The notes under the pieces were generated by a model. That model made no database searches. It was not told the DNA's origin and saw only the letters and a list, made by a program, of their open reading frames with translations. The translations under genes were made by a program, and so were the position numbers. DNA of 64,000 nucleotides from Flavobacterium sp. LHD-85 (GTDB lineage: Bacteria; Bacteroidota; Bacteroidia; Flavobacteriales; Flavobacteriaceae), in assembly GCF_030929595.1 (NCBI RefSeq), contig NZ_JAVFVR010000004.1, positions 372,001-436,000 on the forward strand. The letters are read 5' to 3'. This document shows positions 19,941-29,200 of this stretch, piece after piece (position 1 is the stretch's first letter; every line of letters starts with the position of its first letter).

Positions 19941-21320
19941 TCAACTATTCCATTTTCTGTATTTATGCCCTTTTACAGCATAAAACAAAATCATTGCATA
20001 AGAAGGCAGCAACATTAGATAAGCCAATTGATTACCGCTCTTTGAAACATCTTGCATATTTTTTGCAATATTGGCAGAATTGATGCTCTCGGTGATCATT
20101 CCATAAAAAAGCGGAAAAACTGCTCCACCGATAATTCCCATAATCAAAATAGCACTTCCTATTTTTGTATACCCCCCTAAATCCTGCAAAGCCATTGGCC
20201 AGATTGCTGGCCAGCATAATGCATTTGCCAATCCTAAAAGTGCTACTAAAAGTATTACTAAAGGTATATTTGGAGTTCCAGGAAATGCAATCATAATTTT
20301 TGGCGAAATCAAAACAATTGCCAAAACCAGCACTAAACCAAGCATTCCAGATACCTTTAAAGCAGTGACTTGCGAAACATATTTAGGAATCAGTACAATT
20401 CCAAGAACGTAACCGATCACCATTGCCGACATGGTAAATGATGTTAATTTTAAGTAGAAATTCCCTTCTTCACCGTAAACTCCTAATTGTTTTCCGAAAG
20501 CTCCGATAGAATCTCCCGCTAAAACTTCGGCAGACAAATACAGCATTAAAGTAATTACTCCTAAAACCAGTTGCGGATGTTTGAAAGCATTTTTAATCTG
20601 TTTAAAAACACTTAATTCAGATACATTCCCATCTTCATCCAAATCAATTTCTGGTAGAGGAGAAAATTTTACCATTAAAGCTAAAACAGTAATAATCAAC
20701 CCCATATAAAGATACGGTGTTTGTAATTGTAATGCAAGAGAATTTAACGCACTAGTTTTTGCAGCTTCATCCATCAAGGCAATTTTGTCTGCGGTAAAGT
20801 CTTGCATATTAGACAAAACCAAAACCGTAAGCACAATTGGCGCAACAAATCCTGCCAATTTATTTGCAATTCCTAAAACACTGATTCTTGCCGCTGCACT
20901 TTCTCTTGGCCCAATTACAACAACATACGGATTTGAAGCTGTTTGCAAAACCGCCAAACCAGTTCCCATAACAAATAAGGCTAATAAAAACAGCAGAAAT
21001 GTTCGGCTTGAAGCTGCCGGATAAAACATAAAAGCTCCCGCAGCAATAATCAATAACCCTAAGGAGATTCCGTTTTTATATCCCACTTTTTCAATGATAT
21101 AAGAAGAAGGAACTGCCATAACAAAATAGGCAATATAAAAGGCGAAAGTCACAAAATAGGCTTGCGAAGAAGTTAGTTCGCAAGCTAATTCAAAAAACGG
21201 AATTAATGGTCCGTTAAGCCAGGTTACGAACCCTAGAATAAAAAACAATAAGGTTAAAATTACCATCGGAACAATGGTACTTTTTTTCTCTACTTGTAAT
21301 GTACTTTGAATGTTTGTCAT
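19941..21320 (-). CDS. Sugar:H+ symporter of the FHS family (MFS), probable amino-sugar importer
   Basis: 459 residues with twelve predicted membrane helices, the FucP/GluP-like FHS branch of the major facilitator superfamily. Landmarks are GFVTWLNGPLIPFFE in helix 1, ASNPYVVVIGPRESAAARIS in helix 4/5 and the central loop between helices 6 and 7. Members of this branch import fucose, glucose, galactose or N-acetylglucosamine (NagP). Being immediately upstream of nagB and in a locus with GalNAc-releasing enzymes, it probably brings an N-acetylhexosamine or hexose through the inner membrane. Substrate is inference. Confidence 0.85.
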   Translation of the reverse strand: MTNIQSTLQVEKKSTIVPMVILTLLFFILGFVTWLNGPLIPFFELACELTSSQAYFVTFAFYIAYFVMAVPSSYIIEKVGYKNGISLGLLIIAAGAFMFYPAASSRTFLLFLLALFVMGTGLAVLQTASNPYVVVIGPRESAAARISVLGIANKLAGFVAPIVLTVLVLSNMQDFTADKIALMDEAAKTSALNSLALQLQTPYLYMGLIITVLALMVKFSPLPEIDLDEDGNVSELSVFKQIKNAFKHPQLVLGVITLMLYLSAEVLAGDSIGAFGKQLGVYGEEGNFYLKLTSFTMSAMVIGYVLGIVLIPKYVSQVTALKVSGMLGLVLVLAIVLISPKIMIAFPGTPNIPLVILLVALLGLANALCWPAIWPMALQDLGGYTKIGSAILIMGIIGGAVFPLFYGMITESINSANIAKNMQDVSKSGNQLAYLMLLPSYAMILFYAVKGHKYRKWNS

Positions 21321-21403
21321 AATTTTTGGTTGATTTAGTTATAGATTTATTTAATTCAAAATCTAAATTAGAATCAACTCTCACATTATTGATTGCGTAA
21401 TTT

Positions 21404-21419
21404 ATGCAAATATCTGCAT
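21404..21419. promoter_or_regulatory. 16-bp palindrome, candidate operator of the transporter-nagB unit
   Basis: ATGCAAATATCTGCAT is palindromic except for one symmetric pair, and lies just downstream of a TACTTTTG -7 box (21440-21433, minus strand). A site at or past the transcription start would suit a repressor. It differs from the TGTGCTCGAGCACA operators of the rest of the locus. Confidence 0.45.
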
Positions 21420-21432
21420 TTTTTTTGCAAAA

Positions 21433-21440
21433 CAAAAGTA
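21433..21440 (-). promoter_or_regulatory. Putative -7 element for the transporter-nagB unit
   Basis: TACTTTTG on the minus strand fits TAnnTTTG and lies within the 165-bp gap between the nucleotidyltransferase and transporter genes, suggesting a second, separate promoter. No clear -33 TTG is present. Confidence 0.45.
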
Positions 21441-21485
21441 CTACATTAAATTTCCTTATTCTCTAATTTAGATATGAAAGTTTTG

Positions 21486-22367
21486 TTAATTTTTATTATT
21501 CCAATTTAAATCAGGATAATATTTTGCCAAATATGTTTTTACTTCGGCAATATCTTCTTTGGCAGTTAGGTCTGGAACGTGCTCTGAAAACGGAATTCCG
21601 ATCGTGGTATTCGGATTTTCCTTAACAGAGTTTAAAAGAACCGTTGGAAGCTCCTTTTCATCACGCTCTGGATGGACTGGACAATTTTTAAGATGTATAT
21701 ATAAGGTCTTGCCATTAAACTTAAAAGCATTCATGCTGACACGTATTTTGCCTTCTGCATCTTTATATTGCTTCAAATCTTCTTCTGTCGGTTTTTCTAA
21801 AATATCCAACAGCTGATTATTTGCATCTAATTTTGCAATTGCAAAACGCGAAATACGTTCTAGCGGAAAATCCATTGCATCGCGATCATAACTAATAAAA
21901 GCATTTAAACTTTCCGTTTCTCTCAAGGCACGCAATGCTTCTGCCGAATACAAATTATCGCTATTACAAACTGAATAAAACTGCGAATTTAATTCTGGAT
22001 ATTGCTCTACAGCCTGAAACAAAGCATCTGCAGTTCCAAAAGGTTTTACTCTTCCTTCCGGAATATATTGAACCGCAAATGAAATATTGAGCCCGTGAAA
22101 ATCATTATCCTTCATTTTACTGCCGTAAAACTCTTTAAACAATTCTCCTTGCTCTCCTATTATAATATAGATGTTTTTATAGCCTGCCTTTTTCGCATTC
22201 CATAAAAGATAATCCAAAAGAGGTCTTCCGCTTGAACCAACACCTATTAAACCTTTACTTCTTTCGTTAGCCTGCGCAATTTCTTCTGGAGATAAATTAT
22301 CTGTAACCGCTTCTTTTTTCATACGAGAAGAAGCTCCACCCGCTAGAATCACTAAATTGTCGTGCAT
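21486..22367 (-). CDS. Sugar nucleotidyltransferase (NDP-sugar pyrophosphorylase-like)
   Basis: 293 residues. The N-terminus LVILAGGASSRMKK (5-18) is the nucleotide-binding loop of the sugar-1-phosphate nucleotidyltransferase (GT-A-like) fold. VCNSDNLYS replaces the usual GD metal motif, and FPLERISRFAI continues the core. It would join a sugar-1-phosphate to an NTP. It lies 5 nt behind the GHMP kinase, so the likely route is free sugar to sugar-1-P to NDP-sugar. Which sugar (GalNAc, Gal or another) cannot be read from sequence. Confidence 0.8.
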   Translation of the reverse strand: MHDNLVILAGGASSRMKKEAVTDNLSPEEIAQANERSKGLIGVGSSGRPLLDYLLWNAKKAGYKNIYIIIGEQGELFKEFYGSKMKDNDFHGLNISFAVQYIPEGRVKPFGTADALFQAVEQYPELNSQFYSVCNSDNLYSAEALRALRETESLNAFISYDRDAMDFPLERISRFAIAKLDANNQLLDILEKPTEEDLKQYKDAEGKIRVSMNAFKFNGKTLYIHLKNCPVHPERDEKELPTVLLNSVKENPNTTIGIPFSEHVPDLTAKEDIAEVKTYLAKYYPDLNWNNKN

Positions 22368-22372
22368 TTTAT

Positions 22373-23464
22373 TTAATTTTCAATATTATCAATAATTCGT
22401 ACTCCTGGATCAACATTTACCGCATACGCTTCTTGTGCTCCTGCATCTAAAATTGCCTTAATAACCACATCTTCATTTACAGGGTCAGCGATCACAACAA
22501 TACTTCCGCCGCCGCCAGAGCCCACAATTTTTGCCCCGTACGCTCCTGCTTTCAATGCTGCATTGACCATTGCATCAATTCTTGGAACGGTAATTTTAAG
22601 CAAATCACGTAAAACTTCATGATGCCCATTCATTAAAGCTCCAATTTTCTTTAGATCTAAAACTGGCTTTTCGAATTCTTTCAAAGCTTCTTTGGTAAAA
22701 TAATAATTCTTTACAGCCGCTTCAAAAAACGGAATCAAGCGATCTGGAAGACAATTTCTATATTTATCCAAATCCTCAATTTCAGAAGCATTCAAATCAA
22801 ACTGCGGATAATTCTGTTTTACCAGATCAATTGCCATTAAAGCATTTCCTTTCAATTCGCCAAGAAGCCCTATCGTTTCCTTTGGAACACCTGAAACTCC
22901 TGTAATTAAACCTTTTAATTCTGTTCCTATAACATCAAAAGAAAACGGTTTTTTTGTATTAATGTAAACGATATTTCCAACGCCAATACTAAAATGATCC
23001 ATCATTCCGCCAGGTTCTCCATGTTCTAACACTTCAGATTCATAACCTAATTTTGACAGAAACTCAGGCGTAACTTCATGATCTATTCCGAAAGCTTCGA
23101 TCAGAAAACGAATCCAAGCCATTAACAACGCTGATGAACTCGATGTTCCTGAGTTAATCGGAATATCTCCAGTAATGGTAATCGTATAACCTGAAGTTGG
23201 TTTACATCCATATCTGCGCAAGACACGCAATGAGGATGCAAAATAATCTCTTGATTCTAATTTTTCGAAAGCCTCGTGTATGTCGATAATTCGAATTTCA
23301 TTAATATCAATCATATTCAGAACAAATGTGTCGGTCTGATTTTCTTTTGCTATTAATTTAATGCTTCTATCAATCGCACAGGCTATAACAGGCAATCCTA
23401 AATAATCTTGATGATCTCCAAAAAGACAGGTTCGGCCGGGAGCTAATGAGGTAATTTTTTTCAC
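22373..23464 (-). CDS. GHMP-family sugar kinase (galactokinase/hexosamine-1-kinase-like)
   Basis: About 363 residues from GTG at 23464; an in-frame TTG at 23497 would add 11 residues before the family's first motif and is less likely. Motif 1 APGRTCLFGDHQDY is at the N-terminus, motif 2 is PINSGTSSSSALL (ATP phosphate loop), and motif 3 is KIVGSGGGGSIVV near the C-terminus. Gly-Asp-His-Gln-Asp-Tyr resembles the sugar-contact GEHxDY of galactokinases. First gene of the minus-strand arm, driven by the operator-bearing promoter at 23554-23636. In context it probably phosphorylates a released sugar (Gal or GalNAc) at C1. Confidence 0.8.
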   Translation of the reverse strand: MKKITSLAPGRTCLFGDHQDYLGLPVIACAIDRSIKLIAKENQTDTFVLNMIDINEIRIIDIHEAFEKLESRDYFASSLRVLRRYGCKPTSGYTITITGDIPINSGTSSSSALLMAWIRFLIEAFGIDHEVTPEFLSKLGYESEVLEHGEPGGMMDHFSIGVGNIVYINTKKPFSFDVIGTELKGLITGVSGVPKETIGLLGELKGNALMAIDLVKQNYPQFDLNASEIEDLDKYRNCLPDRLIPFFEAAVKNYYFTKEALKEFEKPVLDLKKIGALMNGHHEVLRDLLKITVPRIDAMVNAALKAGAYGAKIVGSGGGGSIVVIADPVNEDVVIKAILDAGAQEAYAVNVDPGVRIIDNIEN

Positions 23465-23553
23465 GTAAACACATTGTGTTAAAATAATGCAATTCAATAA
23501 ATTACAGTATTATTAGGTTATCTTTTTATTTTAGTTTTTCGGTTTTGATTTCA

Positions 23554-23584
23554 CGAAACTAGATATTATATTTTTATAAAACAA
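23554..23584 (-). promoter_or_regulatory. Regulon promoter P1 (kinase-nucleotidyltransferase arm)
   Basis: On the minus strand TTG (23584-23582) is followed after exactly 20 bp by TAGTTTCG (23561-23554), one mismatch from TAnnTTTG. The same TTG-20 bp-TAGTTTCG core, with the surrounding TTTTTTCTTGTTT and CGTnAAAT, occurs at 26012-26042 and 44602-44632. Confidence 0.85.
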
Positions 23585-23599
23585 GAAAAAATACAAAAA

Positions 23600-23613
23600 T
23601 GTGCTCGAACACA
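23600..23613. promoter_or_regulatory. Operator 1a (proximal to P1)
   Basis: TGTGCTCGAACACA, a 14-bp palindrome with one mismatch and central CG, 15 nt upstream of the -33 TTG of P1. LacI-family operators typically have this symmetric shape around a central CG. Confidence 0.85.
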
Positions 23614-23622
23614 CCATTTTAA

Positions 23623-23636
23623 TGTTCTCGAGCACA
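23623..23636. promoter_or_regulatory. Operator 1b (distal to P1)
   Basis: TGTTCTCGAGCACA, centre 23 bp from operator 1a. It is nearer the lacI-type gene, starting 60 nt before its ATG, so it could also serve autoregulation. Confidence 0.85.
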
Positions 23637-23682
23637 TTTTATAATTCTTACAAAAAATTTACGTTTATTTGCTCAAAGTTTT

Positions 23683-23690
23683 TATATTTG
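23683..23690 (+). promoter_or_regulatory. Putative -7 element of the LacI-family gene
   Basis: TATATTTG is an exact TAnnTTTG match ending only 5 nt before the ATG at 23696, so the transcript may be leaderless or nearly so. No clear -33 TTG is visible. Confidence 0.5.
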
Positions 23691-23695
23691 CTTAT

Positions 23696-24736
23696 ATGGA
23701 TAAAAAGTACACAATTAAGGATATAGCACAAATGGCCGGAGTTTCTAAAGGAACTGTAGACCGTGTTCTGCATAATAGAGGAAAAGTCTCTCCTGCTGCA
23801 CTCGAAAAAATCAATGAAGTTCTGAATGTAATTGATTATGAACCCAACTTAATTGCTCGAAATTTAAAAAGCACGAAAGTGTACCGCATTTGCGTTTTAC
23901 TTCCAGATCCCGTATTTGACCCATACTGGCTTCCGTGCATTAACGGAATCCAAGATGCTATAACAGAATTTAAAGCTTATAATGTGGTTATTGAAACACA
24001 TTATTTTAATCCTGAAAGCACTAAATCTTTTTTAAAAACTCACGAAGCCATTTTAGCCAAATCTCCAGATGCTGTTTTATTAGCACCGCTTTTCCATAAA
24101 GAAACCATAGAAATCATAAAACAATATGAGGAATTGGGGATTATGGTAAACACTTTCAACAACCAAGTTGAATCTTCGTCGATAAAAAGTTTTGTCGGAC
24201 AGGATTTATACAAAAGCGGGCGTGTTGCTGCGAGTCTAATGAATTTAATTCTGCCTAAAGGCCAGATAGCGATTATCCATATTGATGAAAGCTTGAAAAA
24301 TGCCGTTCACATGCAGGAAAAAGAACGAGGTTTTAGAAGCTACTTTGAAGAAAAAGACCTTTCTGATTTTTCTTTAACTACTTTGAAACTGAAATATTCT
24401 AACATCGAAACTAAGCTTCCAGCCTTTATAAATGAAAATCCAGATTTAAGCGGCATTTTCATTACAACTTCTAAAGCTTACCAAATCGCCTCTACACTTT
24501 CGAACATTACAGATGAAAAAATTGCTTTGATTGGTTATGACTTAGTTGATAAAAACGTCAGCTTTCTTAATCAGGGATTGATTCATTTTTTAATTCATCA
24601 AAACCAAAAGCGACAGGCTTATTTAGGAGTCAGCACTTTAGTAGAACACTTTTTATTTAGAAAAGATATTCCGGAAACCATTTTGCTTCCTATTGATATT
24701 ATCAATGTAGAGAATGCATCTTTTTACGTTAGTTAA
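23696..24736 (+). CDS. LacI-family transcriptional regulator
   Basis: 346 residues from ATG at 23696. An upstream TTG would place extra residues before the DNA-binding domain. Helix-turn-helix YTIKDIAQMAGVSKGTVDRVL (residues 5-25) and hinge helix with ARNLKS are followed by a periplasmic-binding-protein-like effector domain with VCVLLPDPVFDPYW-type start and IALIGYDLVDKNVSFL near the C-terminus. The gene lies between the operator-bearing P1 and the SusC/SusD operon and is the obvious reader of the three paired operators. The likely inducer is a sugar or sugar phosphate from the target glycan. Confidence 0.92.
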   Translation: MDKKYTIKDIAQMAGVSKGTVDRVLHNRGKVSPAALEKINEVLNVIDYEPNLIARNLKSTKVYRICVLLPDPVFDPYWLPCINGIQDAITEFKAYNVVIETHYFNPESTKSFLKTHEAILAKSPDAVLLAPLFHKETIEIIKQYEELGIMVNTFNNQVESSSIKSFVGQDLYKSGRVAASLMNLILPKGQIAIIHIDESLKNAVHMQEKERGFRSYFEEKDLSDFSLTTLKLKYSNIETKLPAFINENPDLSGIFITTSKAYQIASTLSNITDEKIALIGYDLVDKNVSFLNQGLIHFLIHQNQKRQAYLGVSTLVEHFLFRKDIPETILLPIDIINVENASFYVS

Positions 24737-24745
24737 AGGGGTTTT

Positions 24746-24968
24746 GCCGCTAAGGCGCTAAGGCACGAAGCTTTTTTTTACATTATAATTTTAATTGCCT
24801 CCCGCTTTAGCTAGAGGTTTCAGAATATCAACCAAAAGGGCTTTAGCCAAACTTGTGCAGTTTGGCTAAAGCCCTTTCCTATCTTATTTTAATACCTCCA
24901 GCTAAAACTGAAGGCAATTCAAATTTCTTTTTCCTTTTAAAAACTTTGCGTCTTAGCGCCTTAGTGGC
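24746..24968. repeat. Triple-nested palindrome between convergent genes
   Basis: Three concentric inverted repeats. The innermost is a perfect 19-bp stem (24835-24853 with 24859-24877, 5-nt loop TGTGC) rich in GGGCTTTAGCC. The middle arms 24794-24820 and 24891-24918 share about four fifths of positions ('ATTGCCT...TTTAGCT.GAGGT'). The outer arms 24746-24775 and about 24940-24968 share 'GCC.CTAAGGCGCTAAG'. They fill the gap between the LacI-family gene and the CBM9-like gene and could end transcription in both directions. Confidence 0.85.
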
Positions 24969-24971
24969 TAA

Positions 24972-25610
24972 TCATCGCAGCAAAACAAACTTCCCAAAAG
25001 ATGAAGCGATATGAAAATTCGGTTCTGCCGTATTTGGATCTACCCACGTAATCCAGGTTGGCTCGTAGTTGCCATTTTTATCTTTGGAAAATTTCGCTCT
25101 GTAAACTCCTGTTTCAATAACATTATCATGTATTAAATCTAGTTTTTCTAAAGATGCAATACTAATTACTCCTGCAACTGTAAAAGAAACTTCATCTGAA
25201 GAAGATTCCAATTTAATGTGATTTTCAGGCCACTTCCATTCGTAATCAAAAATTTTATTTGGAAGAGCATAAAAATCAAGCAATCTTGTCGAAGGATCAA
25301 TTTCCAAGCAATAGTAAGGATTCAGTTTATCATTACTTCTAAAAAACAGCTCTACCCGATCTGAATTACAAATACTATCTACACTATCATCTTTCCGATC
25401 CATATAAACACCAGTATCAAAAACTCTAAAATTGAAATATAAGTTTTCTTGATCCCAAAGCGCACGAAATTCAATTCTCAAAACTGGATCATTATTCCAT
25501 GGAGAAGTAAAATCGGTTAAACAATTTGCTTTTTCCCAAAAAAAAGAATCTAAAATCTGAGTTACATTCTTTTCATTTTTATCTATTATTTGTACGTGGT
25601 ATTCTTTCAA
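24972..25610 (-). CDS. CBM9-like carbohydrate-binding domain protein, cytoplasmic
   Basis: 212 residues, no signal peptide. The fold-defining parts of the CBM9-like family are visible: FRALWDQENLYFNFRVFDTGVYM (substrate-facing strand), CNSDRVELFFRSN and YYCLEIDPSTRLLDFY, then WITWVDPNTAEPNFHIASSFG. The family binds sugar ends or occurs as an accessory domain; here it is free-standing and apparently not exported, which is odd for a glycan-binding protein. The start is a TTG at 25610; no ATG is available in frame. It lies inside the locus but points against SusC, so co-regulation is uncertain. Confidence 0.7.
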   Translation of the reverse strand: MKEYHVQIIDKNEKNVTQILDSFFWEKANCLTDFTSPWNNDPVLRIEFRALWDQENLYFNFRVFDTGVYMDRKDDSVDSICNSDRVELFFRSNDKLNPYYCLEIDPSTRLLDFYALPNKIFDYEWKWPENHIKLESSSDEVSFTVAGVISIASLEKLDLIHDNVIETGVYRAKFSKDKNGNYEPTWITWVDPNTAEPNFHIASSFGKFVLLR

Positions 25611-25958
25611 AATTTCTCTTCTTAAAATCTGTTAATTTTTTATTTTCAAAAAAGGTCAAAATGACCATTAATTCATTTCTAAATTTTGACTTTTTTCTTC
25701 ATGCCCAATATAGTTCAAAAATTGAATTGAAAAACAAATCAAAATCATAATTAAATCTAAAATTTTACCTCTTTTCCATATAAGAAAAGACTGTTTAATT
25801 TCTACGTTTTTAGTTTAGTGATTGCGAAATTCATAAGTTTTTAATAAATCCCTATTTATAATTCAAAAAACCATCAATTTCACACACACTGCTTTTTCCA
25901 AATTATTTTAAAAATATCACAGCAATTTAAGTCAAAAAAAATGATTCATACAATTTTA

Positions 25959-25972
25959 TGTGCTCGAGAACA
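25959..25972. promoter_or_regulatory. Operator 2a (distal to P2)
   Basis: TGTGCTCGAGAACA, palindromic with one mismatch; centre 23 bp from operator 2b, the same spacing as pair 1. Confidence 0.88.
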
Positions 25973-25981
25973 TAAATTTTG

Positions 25982-25995
25982 TGTGTTCGAGCACA
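25982..25995. promoter_or_regulatory. Operator 2b (proximal to P2)
   Basis: TGTGTTCGAGCACA, one mismatch; it ends 16 nt before the -33 TTG of the SusC promoter. Confidence 0.88.
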
Positions 25996-26011
25996 TTTTT
26001 TGTGTTTTTTC

Positions 26012-26042
26012 TTGTTTTATATTTTTTTAATCTCTAGTTTCG
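26012..26042 (+). promoter_or_regulatory. Regulon promoter P2 (SusC operon)
   Basis: TTG (26012-26014), 20 bp, TAGTTTCG (26035-26042), followed by TCAAATAATTAGAA. The core and the first transcribed bases match P3 almost base for base. Confidence 0.85.
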
Positions 26043-26203
26043 TCAAATAATTAGAATCTTGAAGATGATTTTGCATCTCTTTTTGATCATTTTCAGGTAA
26101 AAAAGCGATTCATAAGCATCAATAAAACCAAAATCTTAATTCTTAAAAAAGAAAAAAAACGACTAAACAAAAACTCAATTATTAACCAAAATCTAACCAG
26201 AGT

Positions 26204-29200
26204 ATGAAAAAAGTATTCGCTAAAAAGTCCAGTACTTTTAGAGTGCATTCAGTACTTGAAAAAAGCTTAAAAACGGCGTTATTTTCATTGTTGTCTTTAA
26301 GTATTCAAGCCGCGACTGTATCACCAATTAGAGAAGTCAATTCAAACAAAACCAGTTTATTGACATTTCAAAAAATTGTAAAAGGGAAAGTTGTAGATGA
26401 AAAAGGAACTCCAATCCCTGGAGTTAATGTTGTTATTAAAGGAAGTAAAACGGGTGTACAAACCGATATGGACGGAAGTTTTTCAATAGAAGTCCCAAAT
26501 ACTTCAACTATTTTAGTATTTTCTTTCCTTGGAATGCAGGAACAAGAAGTTCAAGCAGGTAATTCTTCATTGAAAATCACAATGAAAGAAGCTGGACAAC
26601 AAATGGATGAAGTAGTTGTTGTTGGATACAGCAAAGTTAAAAAGGAAAGTTTAACAGGATCTCTTCAAACTTTAGACAATAAAAAAATTGTTGATATTAC
26701 AACTCCTGCTGTAGAAAATATGCTGGCTGGAAAAGCTACTGGTGTTTTTGTAAACACAGGAGGAGGCCAGCCTGGATCTGTCGGGAAAATTATTATCCGC
26801 GGTAGAACCACTGTAAACGGAAGCACAGATCCTTTATGGGTTATTGATGGAGTAATTGTTGGAAACAGCTCTGGAAACATGAACCCTGCCGATATTGAAA
26901 CACTTACTGTGCTAAAAGATGCCGCTTCCACGGCCGTTTACGGTTCTCAAGGTGCAAACGGGGTTATCGTGGTAACTACAAAAAGCGGTAAAAAAGGAAA
27001 ACCTGCTATTAGTTTTTCTGCGAGAACTGCGATGACTACCATCAATAATGGAAATTTTGATATTATGAACGGTGCAGAATTATATGATTTATATGATTCC
27101 TTTGCCAACAAAGAAGATTTCCAAAATGTTTGGTGGTGGACTCCAGAACTACGAAACAAAAACTACGATTGGTGGGACAATGGTAGCCAAACAGGAATAG
27201 CAAACGATTATAATTTATCAATCAGCGGAGGTGGAGACAATTTTAAAAGTTATGTTTCTCTTGGCTATTATGATGAAACTGGAGCTATAAAAGGGTATGA
27301 ATATAAAAAATACAATGGTTTAATGAAATTTGAGTATAAACCATGCACTTGGTTTACTTTACGTCCTCAAGTCAATTTAACTAAAGAAACTACATTTGAC
27401 CAGCAGCATTCCGTTGGTGCTTTGTATGGAAATATGCCTTGGGATAGTCCGTATTTAGAAGATGGAACTTTGGTCGGGAATGCGCCAAATCCGACTTGGG
27501 TAAATACAACAGGTTCTAATTATCTGTACGATTTACAATGGAACTATGGAGAATCTGAAAGTTATACTGTTCGCGCCAACATGGATTTCGATATTAAATT
27601 CACAGACTGGCTGACTTTTGCTTCAGTTAATAATTATATTTTTGGAAGTTATACCTCAACCTATTACTCTGATCCAAGATCTTCTTCTGGAGAATCGGTA
27701 AAAGGAAGAATTGAAGATTATTTCAGTAATTATAACAGAGTTTACAGCAACCAGCTTTTAAGATTTAATAAAACTTTCGACAAACATAGTTTTAATGCTG
27801 TTGCTGGTTACGAATGGAACGAATATAACTCTAAATACAGCAACGGAATCGCTACTGGAATTCCACCAGGAATTATAGTTGCAGATGCTGCAGCAGTTCC
27901 AGAAAAAGTAGGCGGAGGAAGAGCACAATGGGCGGTTCAATCTTTATTATCGAATGTAAATTATTCTTATGATGACCGTTATTTGGCACAAGTGTCTTTC
28001 CGTCGTGACGGTGCTTCAAACTTTGGAAAAAATGCGCAATACGGAAATTTCTTCTCTGTAAGCGGTGGTTGGAACATTCATAAAGAAAACTTTTTCCATG
28101 TCAATTTTATTCATAATTTAAAACTGAAAGCAAGTTATGGTTCAGTAGGAAACAGACCTAACAGCTTATACGGGCATCTGCCTTTGTATTCTTTCTCTCA
28201 AAGCTACAATGAAAATCCAGGCGCTCTAATTTCACAATTGGGTAATCCGGATTTAAGCTGGGAAAAAACATATACAGGAGACATAGGATTGGACATTGGA
28301 CTGTTTAATCGCGTGAACATCACTTTAGATTACTATAACAAAAACACTTCTGATCTTTTATACCAAGTACCGCTTCCAGGTGTAATTGGAGTTACCAGTA
28401 TTTGGAGAAACGTTGGAGCCGTAAATAACAGAGGATTTGAAGCTTCTATAAATGTGGACATCATTAAAAGCGACAATTTCAAATGGTCTGTTGATGCTAA
28501 CATTGGGACAAACAAAAATAAAGTAACCAGTCTTTATGGCGGTAAAACACAAATTATCGTGGGAGATGGAAGCGGTATTGCGGGTTCTGCATCAAAAATG
28601 CTTACGCCAGGATTGGATGTAGACAGCTGGTATCTGACAGAATGGGCTGGTGTAGATCCAGAAAATGGAAGACCCCAATGGATGACGACAGATGCAAACG
28701 GAGCGCGTGTGAAAACTTACGATTATGCAACTGCTTCTAAAAATCAAAAAGTAATTGGCGCCTATACTCCCGACTTCTTTGGAGGTTTTTCTACCAATTT
28801 AAATTATAAAAATTTCGATTTTGCAGCTATTTTCAGTTATTCTGTAGGCGGGGAAATTTACAATTATGCAAGAGCCGAATTTGATTCTGATGGAGCTTAC
28901 ACCGATCGTAATCAAATGAATTTGCATAGTGGCTGGAGCCGTTGGGAAAAACCTGGAGATATTGCAACACACCCGCAAGCAATTTACAACAACCCAAGTA
29001 ATTCCAACAAAGCTTCTTCTCGTTTCTTAGAAACTGGAACTTACCTTAAGATGAGAAGTGTGACTTTAGGTTATAACATGCCAATCGAAAGTCTTTACAT
29101 TTCAAATCTAAGATTGTATATCGCCGGAGAGAATTTATTTACCATCACACATTATTCTGGTGTTGATCCTGAAATTCCGCCAATTAATGGTGCCATTACT

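Larger units (their letters stand above)
25611..26203. other. Regulatory region before SusC
   Basis: 593 bp without a credible gene, very AT-rich. It contains operators 2a and 2b, promoter P2 and an about 155-nt leader to the SusC ATG. I see no riboswitch-like or conserved stem in the leader. 25611-25958 holds no recognisable signal apart from the minus-strand gene's own upstream sequence. Confidence 0.7.

Noticed and set aside
21214..21435. 73-codon minus-strand frame overlapping the transporter start and its upstream region
   Set aside because: It overlaps the real transporter gene out of frame and covers the promoter; no family resemblance.
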